Notes under the pieces: generated by a model
The model's input: the letters and a program-made list of their open reading frames with translations, nothing else
What the model was told of the DNA's origin: nothing
Database searches by the model: none
Part shown: positions 16,067-25,480 of the stretch, piece by piece
How positions within the stretch are numbered: position 1 is the stretch's first letter
Layout of the letters: the number at the start of each line of letters is the position of its first letter
Translations under genes and position numbers: made by a program
Assembly (NCBI RefSeq): GCF_000518885.1
Contig: NZ_JAEL01000036.1
Coordinates: 1-49,160 of the forward strand
Length of the DNA: 49,160 nucleotides
Direction: 5' to 3'
Source of the DNA: Bacillus sp. J33
GTDB taxonomy: Bacteria; Bacillota; Bacilli; Bacillales; Cytobacillaceae

Positions 16067-16654
16067 TTAACTCTCAGCCACTTCATCAATTGTTTCTATT
16101 AGAAGGAACAGATACCTGTAAATTAAACTGTATGCGTCACTGATGGTCATACCTTCTTGAAATCCCTCTAAATGATCCAAAGCGAAATTGAGTTCCCATA
16201 ACCCATCTTGCTGATTAAACATTAGATCATATGTAGCTGAATCTCCTTGTAATGTTTTATCTAAATAGGACCTAATAGCTGCTTCTTTCTTTTTAGGAAG
16301 CTTAAGTCCAAGCATAACATCATAGGTACGGAAGAGGTCATCGAATTCAAATGAGATGGCGTCTGCGCCAATAATATCGAACCATTCAGATTCAAGGTAT
16401 ATAAATTCCTTCATGTTTTGTACAAAGTAATCAATTGGCTGATTTAAAAAGTCAGCCGTTTCCCTGCTGAGAACTTCTTCGGTTTCCTTGTCCCCTCTCT
16501 CGATATAAGCATCTGCAAAGCGGGCAGGAGGATTCTTAATTTCTAAGGCATCAGCATTTGACAATAGCTGGTGCTTTTGGGCATATTCTTTTTCTTCCTT
16601 AAATATATCCTTGCTCTTTTCTTTCAGGTGTTTTTCAATCCGTTCTCTCAACAC
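16067..16654 (-). CDS. Conserved hypothetical protein
   Basis: Family not recognised. A 195-aa, acidic, helix-rich soluble protein. The first 30 residues are charged and probably coiled (KEKSKDIFKEEKEYAQKH). The core has a NQPIDYFVQNMKEF helix and several Trp/Phe-rich segments (LESEWFDIIGADAISFEF). No metal site or membrane segment is seen. The start is GTG with AAAGGAGG 8 nt upstream. It lies 25 bp downstream of the DEAD-box helicase on the same strand, so the two are probably co-transcribed. Confidence 0.75.
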   Translation of the reverse strand: MLRERIEKHLKEKSKDIFKEEKEYAQKHQLLSNADALEIKNPPARFADAYIERGDKETEEVLSRETADFLNQPIDYFVQNMKEFIYLESEWFDIIGADAISFEFDDLFRTYDVMLGLKLPKKKEAAIRSYLDKTLQGDSATYDLMFNQQDGLWELNFALDHLEGFQEGMTISDAYSLIYRYLFLLIETIDEVAES

Positions 16655-16679
16655 GGTCTTTTCCTCCTTTAAGCATTTT

Positions 16680-18068
16680 TTACCTTCCGCGCCTTTTTGA
16701 ATTGCCTTTTAAAGAATTAGGTGCAGAAATTTTCTTTTTTCCTTGTGATTTCCTCCGTCCTGAACGAGGTGCATTAATTGTTTCTGTTTTATTGCTTACT
16801 CCTCTTCTGGTCTTTTTATCGGTTCGTTTGCCGCCTTTGCCTTTTTGGGCTGCATCTTCTTTGCTTTCATTTTTCTTTCTTCTGGACGAAGGCTGGCGAT
16901 TTTGTGATTGGCTGCTTTTTTCTGATGCACTGGCAGGCTTTTTATCTTCTTTGATATTGCCAAGGTTTTGCTTTGGAATTTTGATGTTAAGCCCTTTTTC
17001 GATTGCATCAAGAAGAGGCTTGTCTGCGGATGAATAAAAGGTAATTGCTATACCTTTTGTCCCTGCCCGCCCTGTTCTTCCAATGCGGTGCACATAGCTT
17101 TCAGGGTCCAGGGGAATATCGTAATTGAATACATGTGTTACCCCCTCAACATCAAGCCCTCTCGCAGCTACATCTGTAGCAACTAATAGCTGTATTTCAG
17201 CGTCTCTGAACCGTTTCATCACTTGTTCACGCTTTGCCTGTGATAGATCCCCGTGCAGCTGATCACATTGAAATCCTTTGGATTTAAGCACCTCGTATAG
17301 TTTGGTTACCCTTCTTTTTGTCCGGCAAAAAATGACCGCTAAATAAGGTCTATGAGTTTGTATCATTTGTGTTAGGGCAGCCTGCTTGGCCCGATCAATG
17401 GTATGTATTGCAATTTGCTTGACTGACTGGGCAGGTCCCTGCGTTTTTTCAATTTGTATATACTGCGGCTCTTTCATGTGTGTGTTTGCCAGTGTTCGAA
17501 TCTCTCCCGGAATGGTTGCAGAGAATAACAGAGTCTGCCTTTGGGCAGGTGTTTCTTTAATAATTTTCTCTACTTCATCGAGAAAGCCTATGTGAAGCAT
17601 TTGGTCTGCTTCATCCAATACCAAATAATCCACTTGAGATAAATCAATTGTTTCTCTTTTTATATGGTCAAGAAGCCGGCCTGGAGTTCCCACTACAATT
17701 TGGACATTTCTCTTTAGCTTTTTGAGCTGCTTGTCCACATCCTGCCCTCCATATACTGCTAAAACATCTATATGATCATCTTCTGAAGCAAGTTTTAAAA
17801 CTTCGTCAGTAATCTGTATAGCCAATTCCCTCGTAGGAGTTACAATTAGAGCCTGGATATGAGGCGCAGCCGGGTCAATCTTCTCCAGAATCGGAAGGAT
17901 AAAAGCAAACGTTTTGCCTGTTCCTGTCTGGGCTTGTGCAATGATATCCCTTCCCCCCATCACAGCGGGGATTGCCTGCTCCTGAATGGGTGTTGGCCTG
18001 CCTATGCCGTGGCTAAGCAATGCATCAGTGTACTTTTTTGAAATACCTAGTGTTAAAAATTCCTGCAA
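16680..18068 (-). CDS. DEAD-box ATP-dependent RNA helicase
   Basis: A cytoplasmic RNA helicase (462 aa) for RNA decay, ribosome assembly or cold growth. All core motifs are present: Q motif (PTPIQEQAIP), Walker A AQTGTGKT (residues 45-52), PTRELA, TPGR, DEAD (VLDEADQM), SAT, ATDVAARGLD and HRIGRTGRAG. After about residue 370 comes a Lys/Arg/Ser-rich disordered tail of some 90 residues (SSRRKKNE, KRTDKKTRRG, GNSKRRGR), typical of RNA-binding extensions in CshA/CshB-type enzymes. I cannot say which paralog. The start is TTG with a weak GTAGGG site. The upstream gap to 18263 holds no further gene. Confidence 0.92.
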   Translation of the reverse strand: MQEFLTLGISKKYTDALLSHGIGRPTPIQEQAIPAVMGGRDIIAQAQTGTGKTFAFILPILEKIDPAAPHIQALIVTPTRELAIQITDEVLKLASEDDHIDVLAVYGGQDVDKQLKKLKRNVQIVVGTPGRLLDHIKRETIDLSQVDYLVLDEADQMLHIGFLDEVEKIIKETPAQRQTLLFSATIPGEIRTLANTHMKEPQYIQIEKTQGPAQSVKQIAIHTIDRAKQAALTQMIQTHRPYLAVIFCRTKRRVTKLYEVLKSKGFQCDQLHGDLSQAKREQVMKRFRDAEIQLLVATDVAARGLDVEGVTHVFNYDIPLDPESYVHRIGRTGRAGTKGIAITFYSSADKPLLDAIEKGLNIKIPKQNLGNIKEDKKPASASEKSSQSQNRQPSSRRKKNESKEDAAQKGKGGKRTDKKTRRGVSNKTETINAPRSGRRKSQGKKKISAPNSLKGNSKRRGR

Positions 18069-18223
18069 ATAAAACCCTACTTTCTTTTCCCAAATCAGAT
18101 ATTGCTGTAATCTTCTTCATGTAAATAGTATGCCCTTATTAATTTTGTGTGTTTGGCCGTAAAATAGCAAGCATTCTTTAAAGTTAATGAAAAATTTGTC
18201 TGCACCTCTTGGCTCAATGAATT

Positions 18224-18263
18224 GAAAAAACCCAACACAGCTGAAAATAGTCTGCATCGGGTT
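18224..18263 (-). terminator. Terminator downstream of the DUF2512 gene
   Basis: AACCC-GAT-GCAG pairs with CTGT-GTT-GGGTT, followed by TTTTT on the minus strand. Confidence 0.65.
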
Positions 18264-18278
18264 TTACGAATTTCATAT

Positions 18279-18722
18279 TCATTCCCAATCTTTAGTTGGT
18301 TCCTTCTCTTCCGCCATTTCCATTCCGTATGCCAGTCGCGGGTTCATGCCGGACTCGCTCCGCCTATTGTCCTGGGCGATTTCCATCCTGTTTAGCATAT
18401 AGGTATGAACAAATACTTCGGCAAGTGTGATAATCCCTGCTGCAATGAAACTTCCCCATGCAATCTGCAAATAACTATTTAGAAGCACACTTCCAAAAAC
18501 CCATACAGACGCATAAACTAGGAAAAAGTCAGAAATGAGGGCATTCCGGTTTCCCAGCCGCGGAAGAATGATCCGATCGCCCAGCAAATAAGACATAATT
18601 GTTACTAGAAGGCTAAATGAAACGATATCGGCGAAAGCTGCATCAAAAAATAGATCAAGTGCAATGGCAAATGCAATCAGGCTTGCTGCAAATTTAAGTA
18701 TGAAAATTATCGTTTTGTTCAT
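18279..18722 (-). CDS. DUF2512 (YndM-like) membrane protein
   Basis: A 147-aa integral membrane protein with four predicted membrane segments (about residues 4-26, 30-48, 59-80 and 84-106), followed by an acidic cytoplasmic tail with EEKEPTKDWE. The layout and the LGDRIILPRLGN loop fit DUF2512. Function unknown. The ATG at 18722 has AAAGGAG 8 nt upstream; a GTG nine bases earlier overlaps that site and is not used. Confidence 0.85.
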   Translation of the reverse strand: MNKTIIFILKFAASLIAFAIALDLFFDAAFADIVSFSLLVTIMSYLLGDRIILPRLGNRNALISDFFLVYASVWVFGSVLLNSYLQIAWGSFIAAGIITLAEVFVHTYMLNRMEIAQDNRRSESGMNPRLAYGMEMAEEKEPTKDWE

Positions 18723-18929
18723 ATAATTCACTCCTTTATTCTGTAGTTTTCACAACCTTCGAATTCCCATTCATCCATCATTTTTTCATGGCTTAAAACC
18801 ATTTTCTCAAAAAAATAAACAACTTGTTCGAAAGCTCTCAATATAATGATAATAAAATGTAAGTTCTTAAGTTAAAGGTTGTGGAAGAACAGTATTTCCA
18901 AAACAAAATACTTAATGTGGTGATAATAG

Positions 18930-19454
18930 GTGAGTGCTGAATATAAATTTCAAAATCTCCAAGAGCGAAACTTAACGTTTGAACAGGTTTTCAACCGTAT
19001 CTTACTTTTTATGAAGCGTAATCCCGATGGGAATTTCCGCCTGATGATTGGGACAGATTCCCAGGTTCATTGCAATCGGACTGTGTTCATTACCGGAATT
19101 GTCATTCAAAATGAGCGGAAAGGCGCTTGGGCATGTATTAGAAAAACAATTATCCCGAGGAAAATGAAGCATCTTCATGAGAGAATCTCATATGAAACCT
19201 CGCTGACAGAAGAAGTGGTGTCCTTATTTACAGATGACCGCAAAGATAAAATGTTTGAAATCGTTCTGCCATTTCTTTATAAAGGCGGCTCCTTTTCAAT
19301 GGAGGGGCATATGGATATCGGATCCGGAAAAAGGAATAAGACGAGGGAGTTTGTAACAGAAATGGTGTCCAGGATAGAATCCATTGGCTTGGAGCCCAAA
19401 ATAAAGCCGGAAGCGTTTGTCGCCTCCAGCTATGCCAATCGATATACTAAATAA
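18930..19454 (+). CDS. YkuK-like RNase H fold protein (DUF458)
   Basis: A 174-aa protein of the DUF458/YkuK family, predicted to have an RNase H-like fold. Landmarks are LMIGTDSQVH, then TVFITGIVIQNERKGAW, then I-S-Y-E-T-S-L-T-E-E and HMDIGSGKRNKTREFV. The Asp and Glu residues in those segments are the candidate metal ligands. Biological role is not established. The start is GTG with a GGTGA site. It is convergent with the CoxG-like gene. Confidence 0.85.
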   Translation: MSAEYKFQNLQERNLTFEQVFNRILLFMKRNPDGNFRLMIGTDSQVHCNRTVFITGIVIQNERKGAWACIRKTIIPRKMKHLHERISYETSLTEEVVSLFTDDRKDKMFEIVLPFLYKGGSFSMEGHMDIGSGKRNKTREFVTEMVSRIESIGLEPKIKPEAFVASSYANRYTK

Positions 19455-19462
19455 GGGGATAA

Positions 19463-19488
19463 AAAAAGAACTCAAAATGAGTTCTTTT
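19463..19488. terminator. Bidirectional terminator
   Basis: AAAAGAACTC pairs with GAGTTCTTTT around a 5-nt loop. Confidence 0.8.
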
Positions 19489-19502
19489 CCTTGCAGGAAA
19501 AA

Positions 19503-19964
19503 CTATACACCCGCATGCTGCTTATATTCCTGTTCCACCTTAGCTGCGACCGCCTCAGTAAGCTCAGCAGTAAGTTCTGGCAGAGATGTATTAAGCAATG
19601 AATTTGCTACTTTAGCCATCATTCCTTCGGCTTTTATATCCAGGGAGCCTGTCATCATATTTTTATTATCTTTGCCCTGGCTGGCCAGAAAATATCCATG
19701 CCCAGTAAACTTCTCATTAAGCCCTGTTAAATTAAATGTCACTTTATTCGGCTCCTGCCAGCTCGTGATATCCACCTTCAATTCAATCTTTTTCTTCAAA
19801 ATTCCCATATCGCTTTTAAAGCTCCATGTTGATTCTTTTTCACTAAGTACCCTATGTGAAATATAGCCGGGAACTAATGGCGCCCAGTTTCCAATATCAC
19901 TGACAAAATTCCATATAGCACGAATTGGTACATTTACTTCTGACTGATGTGCAGAATTTGGCAT
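19503..19964 (-). CDS. SRPBCC family protein, CoxG-like
   Basis: A 153-aa START/SRPBCC-fold protein resembling CO dehydrogenase subunit G. It has the classic start E-V-N-V-P-I-R-A-I-W-N-F-V-S-D followed by LVPGYISHRV, the central beta strands and a C-terminal helix (LPELTAELTEAVAAKVEQ). Homologs bind lipids or small hydrophobic ligands; no CO dehydrogenase genes are present, so that function is unlikely. The ATG at 19964 has AAGGGG 8 nt upstream; the longer frame is not used. It follows the flavin monooxygenase-like gene by about 85 bp on the same strand. Confidence 0.8.
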   Translation of the reverse strand: MPNSAHQSEVNVPIRAIWNFVSDIGNWAPLVPGYISHRVLSEKESTWSFKSDMGILKKKIELKVDITSWQEPNKVTFNLTGLNEKFTGHGYFLASQGKDNKNMMTGSLDIKAEGMMAKVANSLLNTSLPELTAELTEAVAAKVEQEYKQHAGV

Positions 19965-20049
19965 TTTTTTCGCCCCTTTTGAAGATTTCATAGATGGTTT
20001 CCATGAATATGTATTCAAAAAAATGGGGTGAGATTCGTACATTTAGCAT

Positions 20050-21042
20050 TTATTTTAGAAATTCTTTAGCTATCAGTTCATAAGATTTCCTTCGGTCTTC
20101 ATAACTGTGCACAATTGTAACAATCATTATTTCATCCGCTTGGTATTTTTCCTTTATTTTTCTTAGCTCATTGGCAACGTCCTTTGGATTGCCGAGAATG
20201 AGGTTAGGCTTTTTTATAAAAGGGTCTTGATGTATATTTTGAAAATGTTTTTTTGAGTCTTCAATGGAAGGGATTCCTTGAATTCCCTCACCTTTTTCTT
20301 CCATAATCCTCCAAAGCAGGCTGCTGAGAGCCAGGTCTTTCGCTTGTTCAGTGGTTTCTGCGCATATAGCTGAAACTGTTAATAGTACTTTGGGTTTATC
20401 GAGTTTTCCTCTACCCTTGAATTCCTTCCTATACTGCCTTATGATTTCCGCTCCATCTTTATCACTCATGAATTGGCCAAATGCATAAGCTGTGCCATTC
20501 TCAGCTGCCATTAAGGCACTTTTCCTGCTGGTTCCCAATATCCAAGGTTCAGGGCCAATTTCGGGTACCGGTGAGGCGGTTATTTTGGAATACATATGAC
20601 TTTCAGAAAAGTCCCCATTTAAAAAGTGAAGCAGCTCCCCCGCCTTTTTGGGCATTTCCCGAACTCCTTCCAAAAAATTTTCGGAAAGGGCCATGGCAGC
20701 TTCTGCTGATCCGCCTGGTGCCCGGCCAATTCCAAGGTCAATTCGACCGGGAAATAATGTAGCCAGCAGATTGAATTGCTCCGCAACCTTATATGGCTGA
20801 TAATACGGGAGCAATATGGCACCCGCTCCGATCCGGATTTTATTTGTTTTTGCACCGATATAACTTAGCATAATTTCAGGTGAGGAGCATGCCAAACCTG
20901 GTAAATCATGATGTTCTGCAATCCAATACCTTGTATAACCCATTTTTTCTGCTGATTGTGCAAGTTGTACAGAAGCTTCCAATGCTTCCTGTGATGAAGA
21001 TCCTGCTGAAATGGGGGCCTGATCTAAAATACTTAATTTCAA
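20050..21042 (-). CDS. LLM class flavin-dependent oxidoreductase
   Basis: A luciferase-like monooxygenase family protein (330 aa) using FMN. It starts with KLSILDQAPI and has Y-W-I-A-E-H-H, then IRIGAGAILLPYYQP, then F-P-G-R-I-D-L-G-I-G-R-A-P-G, the signatures of the Bacillus YceB/YtmO-type subgroup. The substrate is unknown; some relatives act on alkylthio compounds. The preferred start is TTG at 21042 with AAGGA 6 nt upstream. The 67-aa gene upstream stops 18 bp before this start, so the two are probably in one operon. Confidence 0.88.
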   Translation of the reverse strand: MKLSILDQAPISAGSSSQEALEASVQLAQSAEKMGYTRYWIAEHHDLPGLACSSPEIMLSYIGAKTNKIRIGAGAILLPYYQPYKVAEQFNLLATLFPGRIDLGIGRAPGGSAEAAMALSENFLEGVREMPKKAGELLHFLNGDFSESHMYSKITASPVPEIGPEPWILGTSRKSALMAAENGTAYAFGQFMSDKDGAEIIRQYRKEFKGRGKLDKPKVLLTVSAICAETTEQAKDLALSSLLWRIMEEKGEGIQGIPSIEDSKKHFQNIHQDPFIKKPNLILGNPKDVANELRKIKEKYQADEIMIVTIVHSYEDRRKSYELIAKEFLK

Positions 21043-21060
21043 GTTTTGTCCTTCTTTCAA

Positions 21061-21264
21061 TTAATATTTTCCGGTGCCAAGCGGGAAGCCATGAGAATAA
21101 GAAACGTTATCAAAAAGCATTACAGGTATCTCACCTTTATATACAATCGCTGTGCTGCTGTATTTTAATCCTCTTTCTGCTCCCGCTCTTGCATCCTCTA
21201 AAGTGTCGAACCGGCCAATATGGAGAACTTCTGCACTTTGATTATAAAGTTTAACAATAAACAT
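21061..21264 (-). CDS. Small hypothetical protein
   Basis: Function not recognised. A 67-aa protein with alternating strands (MFIVKLYNQSAEVLHIG, TAIVYKGEIPVMLF) and one helix (TLEDARAGAERG). It may be a small alpha/beta fold. GGAGGG lies 8 nt before the ATG at 21264. It leads directly into the flavin monooxygenase-like gene. Confidence 0.65.
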   Translation of the reverse strand: MFIVKLYNQSAEVLHIGRFDTLEDARAGAERGLKYSSTAIVYKGEIPVMLFDNVSYSHGFPLGTGKY

Positions 21265-21435
21265 CTTTATTCCCTCCAATTAAACTGCCATTCGGATAAA
21301 TAACGGAAAATGAGCGAAACTTATACTATTGCCGTTTTGATTTTTTTGTACTTTCAAAAAGTATAGCAAACAAGAAACCCTTTTTCATTCTATTGATACT
21401 TTGCAAGTCCAAGAGAGCTAAAAGGAGTGGTAAAT

Positions 21436-22568
21436 ATGAAGGCGGTAACTTATCAGGGGCCGAATCGTGTAGCTGTAACGAATGTAGATGACCCTAAGCT
21501 TGAAAAGAAAGATGATATTATCGTAAGGATTACATCTACAGCTATTTGCGGTTCCGATTTACACTTGTACCAGGGGAATATGCCCCTTCCGGAAGGTTAT
21601 ATTATTGGCCATGAACCGATGGGAATTGTAGAAGAGGCCGGACCTGAAGTGACAAAAGTTAAAAAAGGCGACAGAGTTGTAATTCCTTTCAATGTTTCTT
21701 GCGGCCAATGCGTCTATTGCAGGCAGGATCAAACCAGCCAATGTGACAACTCCAATCCTCATTATGATTCTGGAGGATATTTCGGTTACACCGAAAAGTT
21801 TGGGAATTACCCTGGCGGGCAGGCAGAATATTTAAAAGTACCTTTTGGAAATTATACGCCCTTTCTGGTTCCGGAATCATGCGAACTTGAAGATGAATCC
21901 CTTTTATTTTTATCCACGTTCTCCCTACTGCTTATTGGAGTGTCGTAAATGCAGGGGTAAAAAAGGGTGACACAGTTATTGTTCTGGGCTGTGGGCCTGT
22001 TGGACTAATGGCACAAAAATTTGCCTGGATGGAAGGAGCCGAGCGGGTTATTGCAGTTGATTACATCGATTACCGGATGAATCATGCCAAGGTAGCGAAT
22101 AAGGTGGAAGTATATGAGTTCACTAAGTATCCGGATATGGGGGAGCATTTAAAGGAAATAACTCATGGCGGTGCTGATGTCGTAATTGATTGTGTAGGCA
22201 TGGACGGCAAAAAGTCTCCCCTTGAATTTATTGAACAAAAATTAAAGCTTCAAGGAGGGACACTCGGGCCAATTCAAATAGCCACAAAGGCTGTCAAAAA
22301 AACAGGAACTGTACAAATTACGGGTGTTTATGGAGCAAACTATAATATGTTTCCGCTCGGGGCTTTTTTTACAAGAAATATTACACTGAAAATGGGACAG
22401 GCACCAGTCATCCCCTTTATGCCGATGCTATATAAGAAAATTGTCAATAAAGAATTTGATCCGAAGGACATTATAACACATAAGATCAACTTAGAAGATG
22501 CAAGTCATGGTTATAAAATCTTTAATGACCATGAAGATGAGTGCATTAAGGTGGTTTTAAAGCCTTAG
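21436..22568 (+). pseudogene. Zinc-dependent alcohol dehydrogenase, frameshifted
   Basis: A medium-chain, zinc-dependent dehydrogenase of the formaldehyde/threonine dehydrogenase-like branch, split by a frameshift. The first part has the catalytic zinc Cys (AICGSDLH), GHEPMG and the structural zinc cluster C-G-Q-C-V-Y-C...C. The second part has the Rossmann motif GCGPVGLMAQ, then VIDCVGMDG and a complete C-terminus. At about 21915 the sequence TTATCC-ACGTT lacks one base: adding it restores L-S-D-V-L-P-T-A-Y-W-S-V-V-N-A-G and joins both parts in one frame of about 377 aa. Everything else is intact, so this is either a very recent lesion or a sequencing error. The ATG at 21436 has AAGGAG 8 nt upstream. 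Confidence 0.88.
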
Positions 22569-22572
22569 CAAT

Positions 22573-22605
22573 AAAAGCCTGCTGGGAATGAACAGCAGGC
22601 TTTTT
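22573..22605 (+). terminator. Terminator of the alcohol dehydrogenase gene
   Basis: AAAAGCCTGCTG pairs with CAGCAGGCTTTTT around a 7-nt loop. Confidence 0.85.
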
Positions 22606-22686
22606 AATTGCTTTTGTCCCATCTCTCAACTAATACTTACATGTCAGCCAAATAACATCCTGATCCCATCAAATCATACAGGTTAA

Positions 22687-25263
22687 TTATCTTCTATAAT
22701 AATTGTGTCTTCTCCTGGAGCGGAAAGAATGGCATTCATCACAGATTTGAAACTCGTGTTCCCATGACAGCTTTTTCCCGCATCTTCTGCATTTTCTTGA
22801 AAGCTCCTTAATGTCTGTTTTTAGTTTTTCATGAACATGGTCGCTAATTTCTTCCCTTACCCGCTCCCAATATAATGCTTCGGTTCGTTGGTCAAGCCGG
22901 TAAAGGAAAAGCAGATGAAGGCCGATAGATTTGTATGTGAGCTCCAATTCCTCCAAGTTTCTGTTTTTAATTCGCGGTTCTGGCAGTTCGTCTCCATCAA
23001 TAATGGCATACATGGTCTCTTCCCATTGTCGGACAAGGTCATGCTCTTTTTTTGAAAACGGCAGATGGAGAAAACCATAAAGGTCCATTATGCCAAGCTT
23101 AGCTTCGATTTCAGTCCCGCGTATCCGTTCATATAAATCTCTCTCTTCTGTTAAAGCTGCTTTTTTTGTGCCTTTCGGGCTTTCAAACTTGTCCCAGAGT
23201 TCAAAAAAAGTGCCAAGATCTCGATAATATCTTTGAAACCTTTCAAATACGGTGTTCGTTGGGGCAATGGCAAAGCTATGGACAGGCTCATCTTCCATTT
23301 CAAGTAAAGCCTTCATTCTTTTAATATCCTTCGTAAATGCTACCTTTCCGATATTGTATAGCCCTTTTCTTCCTGCTCTTCCGGCAATTTGCTTAACCTC
23401 TTGTGAAGTAAGCAGTCGTCTCTTTGTCCCGTCAAATTTTTCATTTTCCAATAAGACAATCCTGCGGATTGGCAGATTAAGCCCCATTCCAATGGCATCA
23501 GTGGAAACGATGACGGAAGTTTCCCCATTAATAAAACGCTGTACCTGCTTTTTTCTTGTCTCCGGCGGCATGGATCCATATATCATACTAACAGAGTGGC
23601 CTTCCTGCTGAAGTCTCGATGCTGTTTCAAGCACTCTTTTTCTGGAAAAACAGATTAGTGCATCCCCTTTTTTTACATGTGTAAACTTAAATTCTTTTGC
23701 TTCTACTTCCAGTGGAATATCGCGGCTATACTCATTTAAATCAATATCTGCATCACCAAGAAGCTGAAGCATCATGCTTTTTGCGCTGCGGCTGCCAATA
23801 ATATGCACTTCATTGGCATTAGCTTTGGTTATGGCTTTATACCATGAAAAACCGCGGTCTTTATCTGTGATCATCTGGGCCTCATCAATAACAATGACAT
23901 CAAAATAATCTTTTTCATGAAACATTTCCACAGTACAGGAGAGGTGGGCTGATCCTGTAACAATCTTCTCTTCCTCTCCCGTTTTTAAAGAACAAAGAAC
24001 TCCGTCGCGGTTTAATTTATCATACACTTCCAGGGCAAGCAGCCTTAGCGGGGCCAAATACATGCCGCTCCTCGCGGATTTCATACCTTCAAGGGCATGA
24101 TGGGTTTTGCCTGTATTCGTTTCCCCTATGTGGAGTACATACCGCTTTGCCCTTTCCAGCGATGGACTGTATTCCTGTCCAAAAATATATTCAAGCATAC
24201 GGGCTTCTTCTTCTCTTTTTCGCTGCAGTTCTGCAAGTTCTTCTGCTTTTTTTCGCTCCCTCTCTGCCAGATCCTTCTCTAACAACTCTTTATGTACAGA
24301 AGGATCAAATGGAATATTTACAAGTTTAAGCAAGTCTTCAACATATTCTTCCTGAATGCTTTCAAAGAAGTTATCATTAATTTCCTGAAGGGTATGGGCA
24401 ATCAGTTTCTTAACGGATTTGCCTGTTAGCGGCTTTTGATAGGCTTCTTCATATTCATCAAACAAGTGCTGAGGAAGGTTTTGCAGGACAAGTGCTTGCA
24501 GAGTATCAGAAAGATATCCAGAGATATAGTTTCTATACACATAGTAAAAAGTCTCGTATTCAAAATAGCCTTTGCCCCAGTAGAGTGTTTTATGAATATT
24601 TCCTGTTAATTCCTCAAAAAAATCTGCCATCGTTTCATAGTCGCTGGGATTAAACCCCCCTGCTTCCTCCAGTTTTTCTTCCAGCGCAAATGTATCGACC
24701 TTATCATACTTTGTCTTGCTTTTTAAATCGGAATTCAGCTGTTTCGATGTCATATGTCTTATATAGAGATAAAGGATGCTATAATCATCCTCAATGATTT
24801 TATCGACCTGTTCCTCAATTGATTCCCGGATGAGGTACTTTTTCCGCTGCAGTCTTTCCTCTTCAGCTTTTTGAAGATAATGAGCCCTGGCTTCCTTATA
24901 ACGTTCTGCCCATTTCTCGTTATTGCCTTCGAACATATCATTAAGCCACTCTGAGGTTTTAAAGGGCTGATAATCCCTCATTTCAGTTCTGAATAAGTGA
25001 TTAATTAATTTCCTGTCAACATTTTCTGTTTCATAGCCTTTTTCGTTTAGAAATTTCTTTTTTTCGTGCTTGGATATTTTTGTCGTGATTTTATTCAGCC
25101 AGACATTTACCCAGATTTGATCGATATAATGAAATCTTTCAGAAAGATATTCCTGAAAAGTCGGCATTGCTTCTTTGGCGCCCAAGTATCGGTCAACATC
25201 TTCAAGGATTTTTATTTTTGTATGCTCTTCAGCATTATTGTATGTTTGGTCAAGTTGATTCAT
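22687..25263 (-). CDS. SUV3-like ATP-dependent RNA helicase
   Basis: An 858-aa helicase of the SUV3 type, best known from mitochondrial RNA decay. The N-terminal 370 residues are helical, with a charged coiled-coil just before the motor (RKKAEELAELQRKREEEA). The motor has Walker A G-E-T-N-T-G-K-T near residue 381, the SUV3-type APLRLLALEVYDKL, Walker B D-E-A-Q near 461, then STDAIGMGLNLPI and Q-I-A-G-R-A-G-R. A SUV3_C-like region follows, and the last 40 residues hold a zinc-ribbon (C-R-R-C...C-D-E-C) and an Arg-rich end. The start at 25263 has AAAGGGGA upstream. No degradosome partner is adjacent. Confidence 0.88.
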   Translation of the reverse strand: MNQLDQTYNNAEEHTKIKILEDVDRYLGAKEAMPTFQEYLSERFHYIDQIWVNVWLNKITTKISKHEKKKFLNEKGYETENVDRKLINHLFRTEMRDYQPFKTSEWLNDMFEGNNEKWAERYKEARAHYLQKAEEERLQRKKYLIRESIEEQVDKIIEDDYSILYLYIRHMTSKQLNSDLKSKTKYDKVDTFALEEKLEEAGGFNPSDYETMADFFEELTGNIHKTLYWGKGYFEYETFYYVYRNYISGYLSDTLQALVLQNLPQHLFDEYEEAYQKPLTGKSVKKLIAHTLQEINDNFFESIQEEYVEDLLKLVNIPFDPSVHKELLEKDLAERERKKAEELAELQRKREEEARMLEYIFGQEYSPSLERAKRYVLHIGETNTGKTHHALEGMKSARSGMYLAPLRLLALEVYDKLNRDGVLCSLKTGEEEKIVTGSAHLSCTVEMFHEKDYFDVIVIDEAQMITDKDRGFSWYKAITKANANEVHIIGSRSAKSMMLQLLGDADIDLNEYSRDIPLEVEAKEFKFTHVKKGDALICFSRKRVLETASRLQQEGHSVSMIYGSMPPETRKKQVQRFINGETSVIVSTDAIGMGLNLPIRRIVLLENEKFDGTKRRLLTSQEVKQIAGRAGRKGLYNIGKVAFTKDIKRMKALLEMEDEPVHSFAIAPTNTVFERFQRYYRDLGTFFELWDKFESPKGTKKAALTEERDLYERIRGTEIEAKLGIMDLYGFLHLPFSKKEHDLVRQWEETMYAIIDGDELPEPRIKNRNLEELELTYKSIGLHLLFLYRLDQRTEALYWERVREEISDHVHEKLKTDIKELSRKCRRCGKKLSWEHEFQICDECHSFRSRRRHNYYRR

Positions 25264-25387
25264 GGTCCGTTCCCCTTTAAACATTCACAATTTTTCTCGG
25301 TTTGTGATGTGATCATTATGTATTAGCTTATGTATCCAATTGCAAAATTAAGTAGTCTTCATTTTACCATCTTTTGAAAAAATATCA

Positions 25388-25416
25388 TTGACAGAAAACT
25401 GAAACGGCCATATAAT
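25388..25416 (+). promoter_or_regulatory. Perfect consensus sigma-A promoter of yceI
   Basis: TTGACA and TATAAT match all 12 consensus positions with a 17-bp spacer. The start site would fall near 25423, at the edge of a direct repeat. Confidence 0.85.
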
Positions 25417-25423
25417 TTATTTA

Positions 25424-25447
25424 GAATTAAAATATCTCGAATTAAAA
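25424..25447 (+). promoter_or_regulatory. Direct repeat, candidate operator
   Basis: GAATTAAAA occurs at 25424-25432 and again at 25439-25447, flanking TATCTC, right at the predicted transcription start of yceI. A consensus promoter with a repeat here suggests repression. The TATCTCGAATT core recalls MarR-family (MhqR-like) sites, but that assignment is weak. Confidence 0.4.
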
Positions 25448-25480
25448 ACAAATGAATTCAAACAATTGGAGGAGAAAAAA

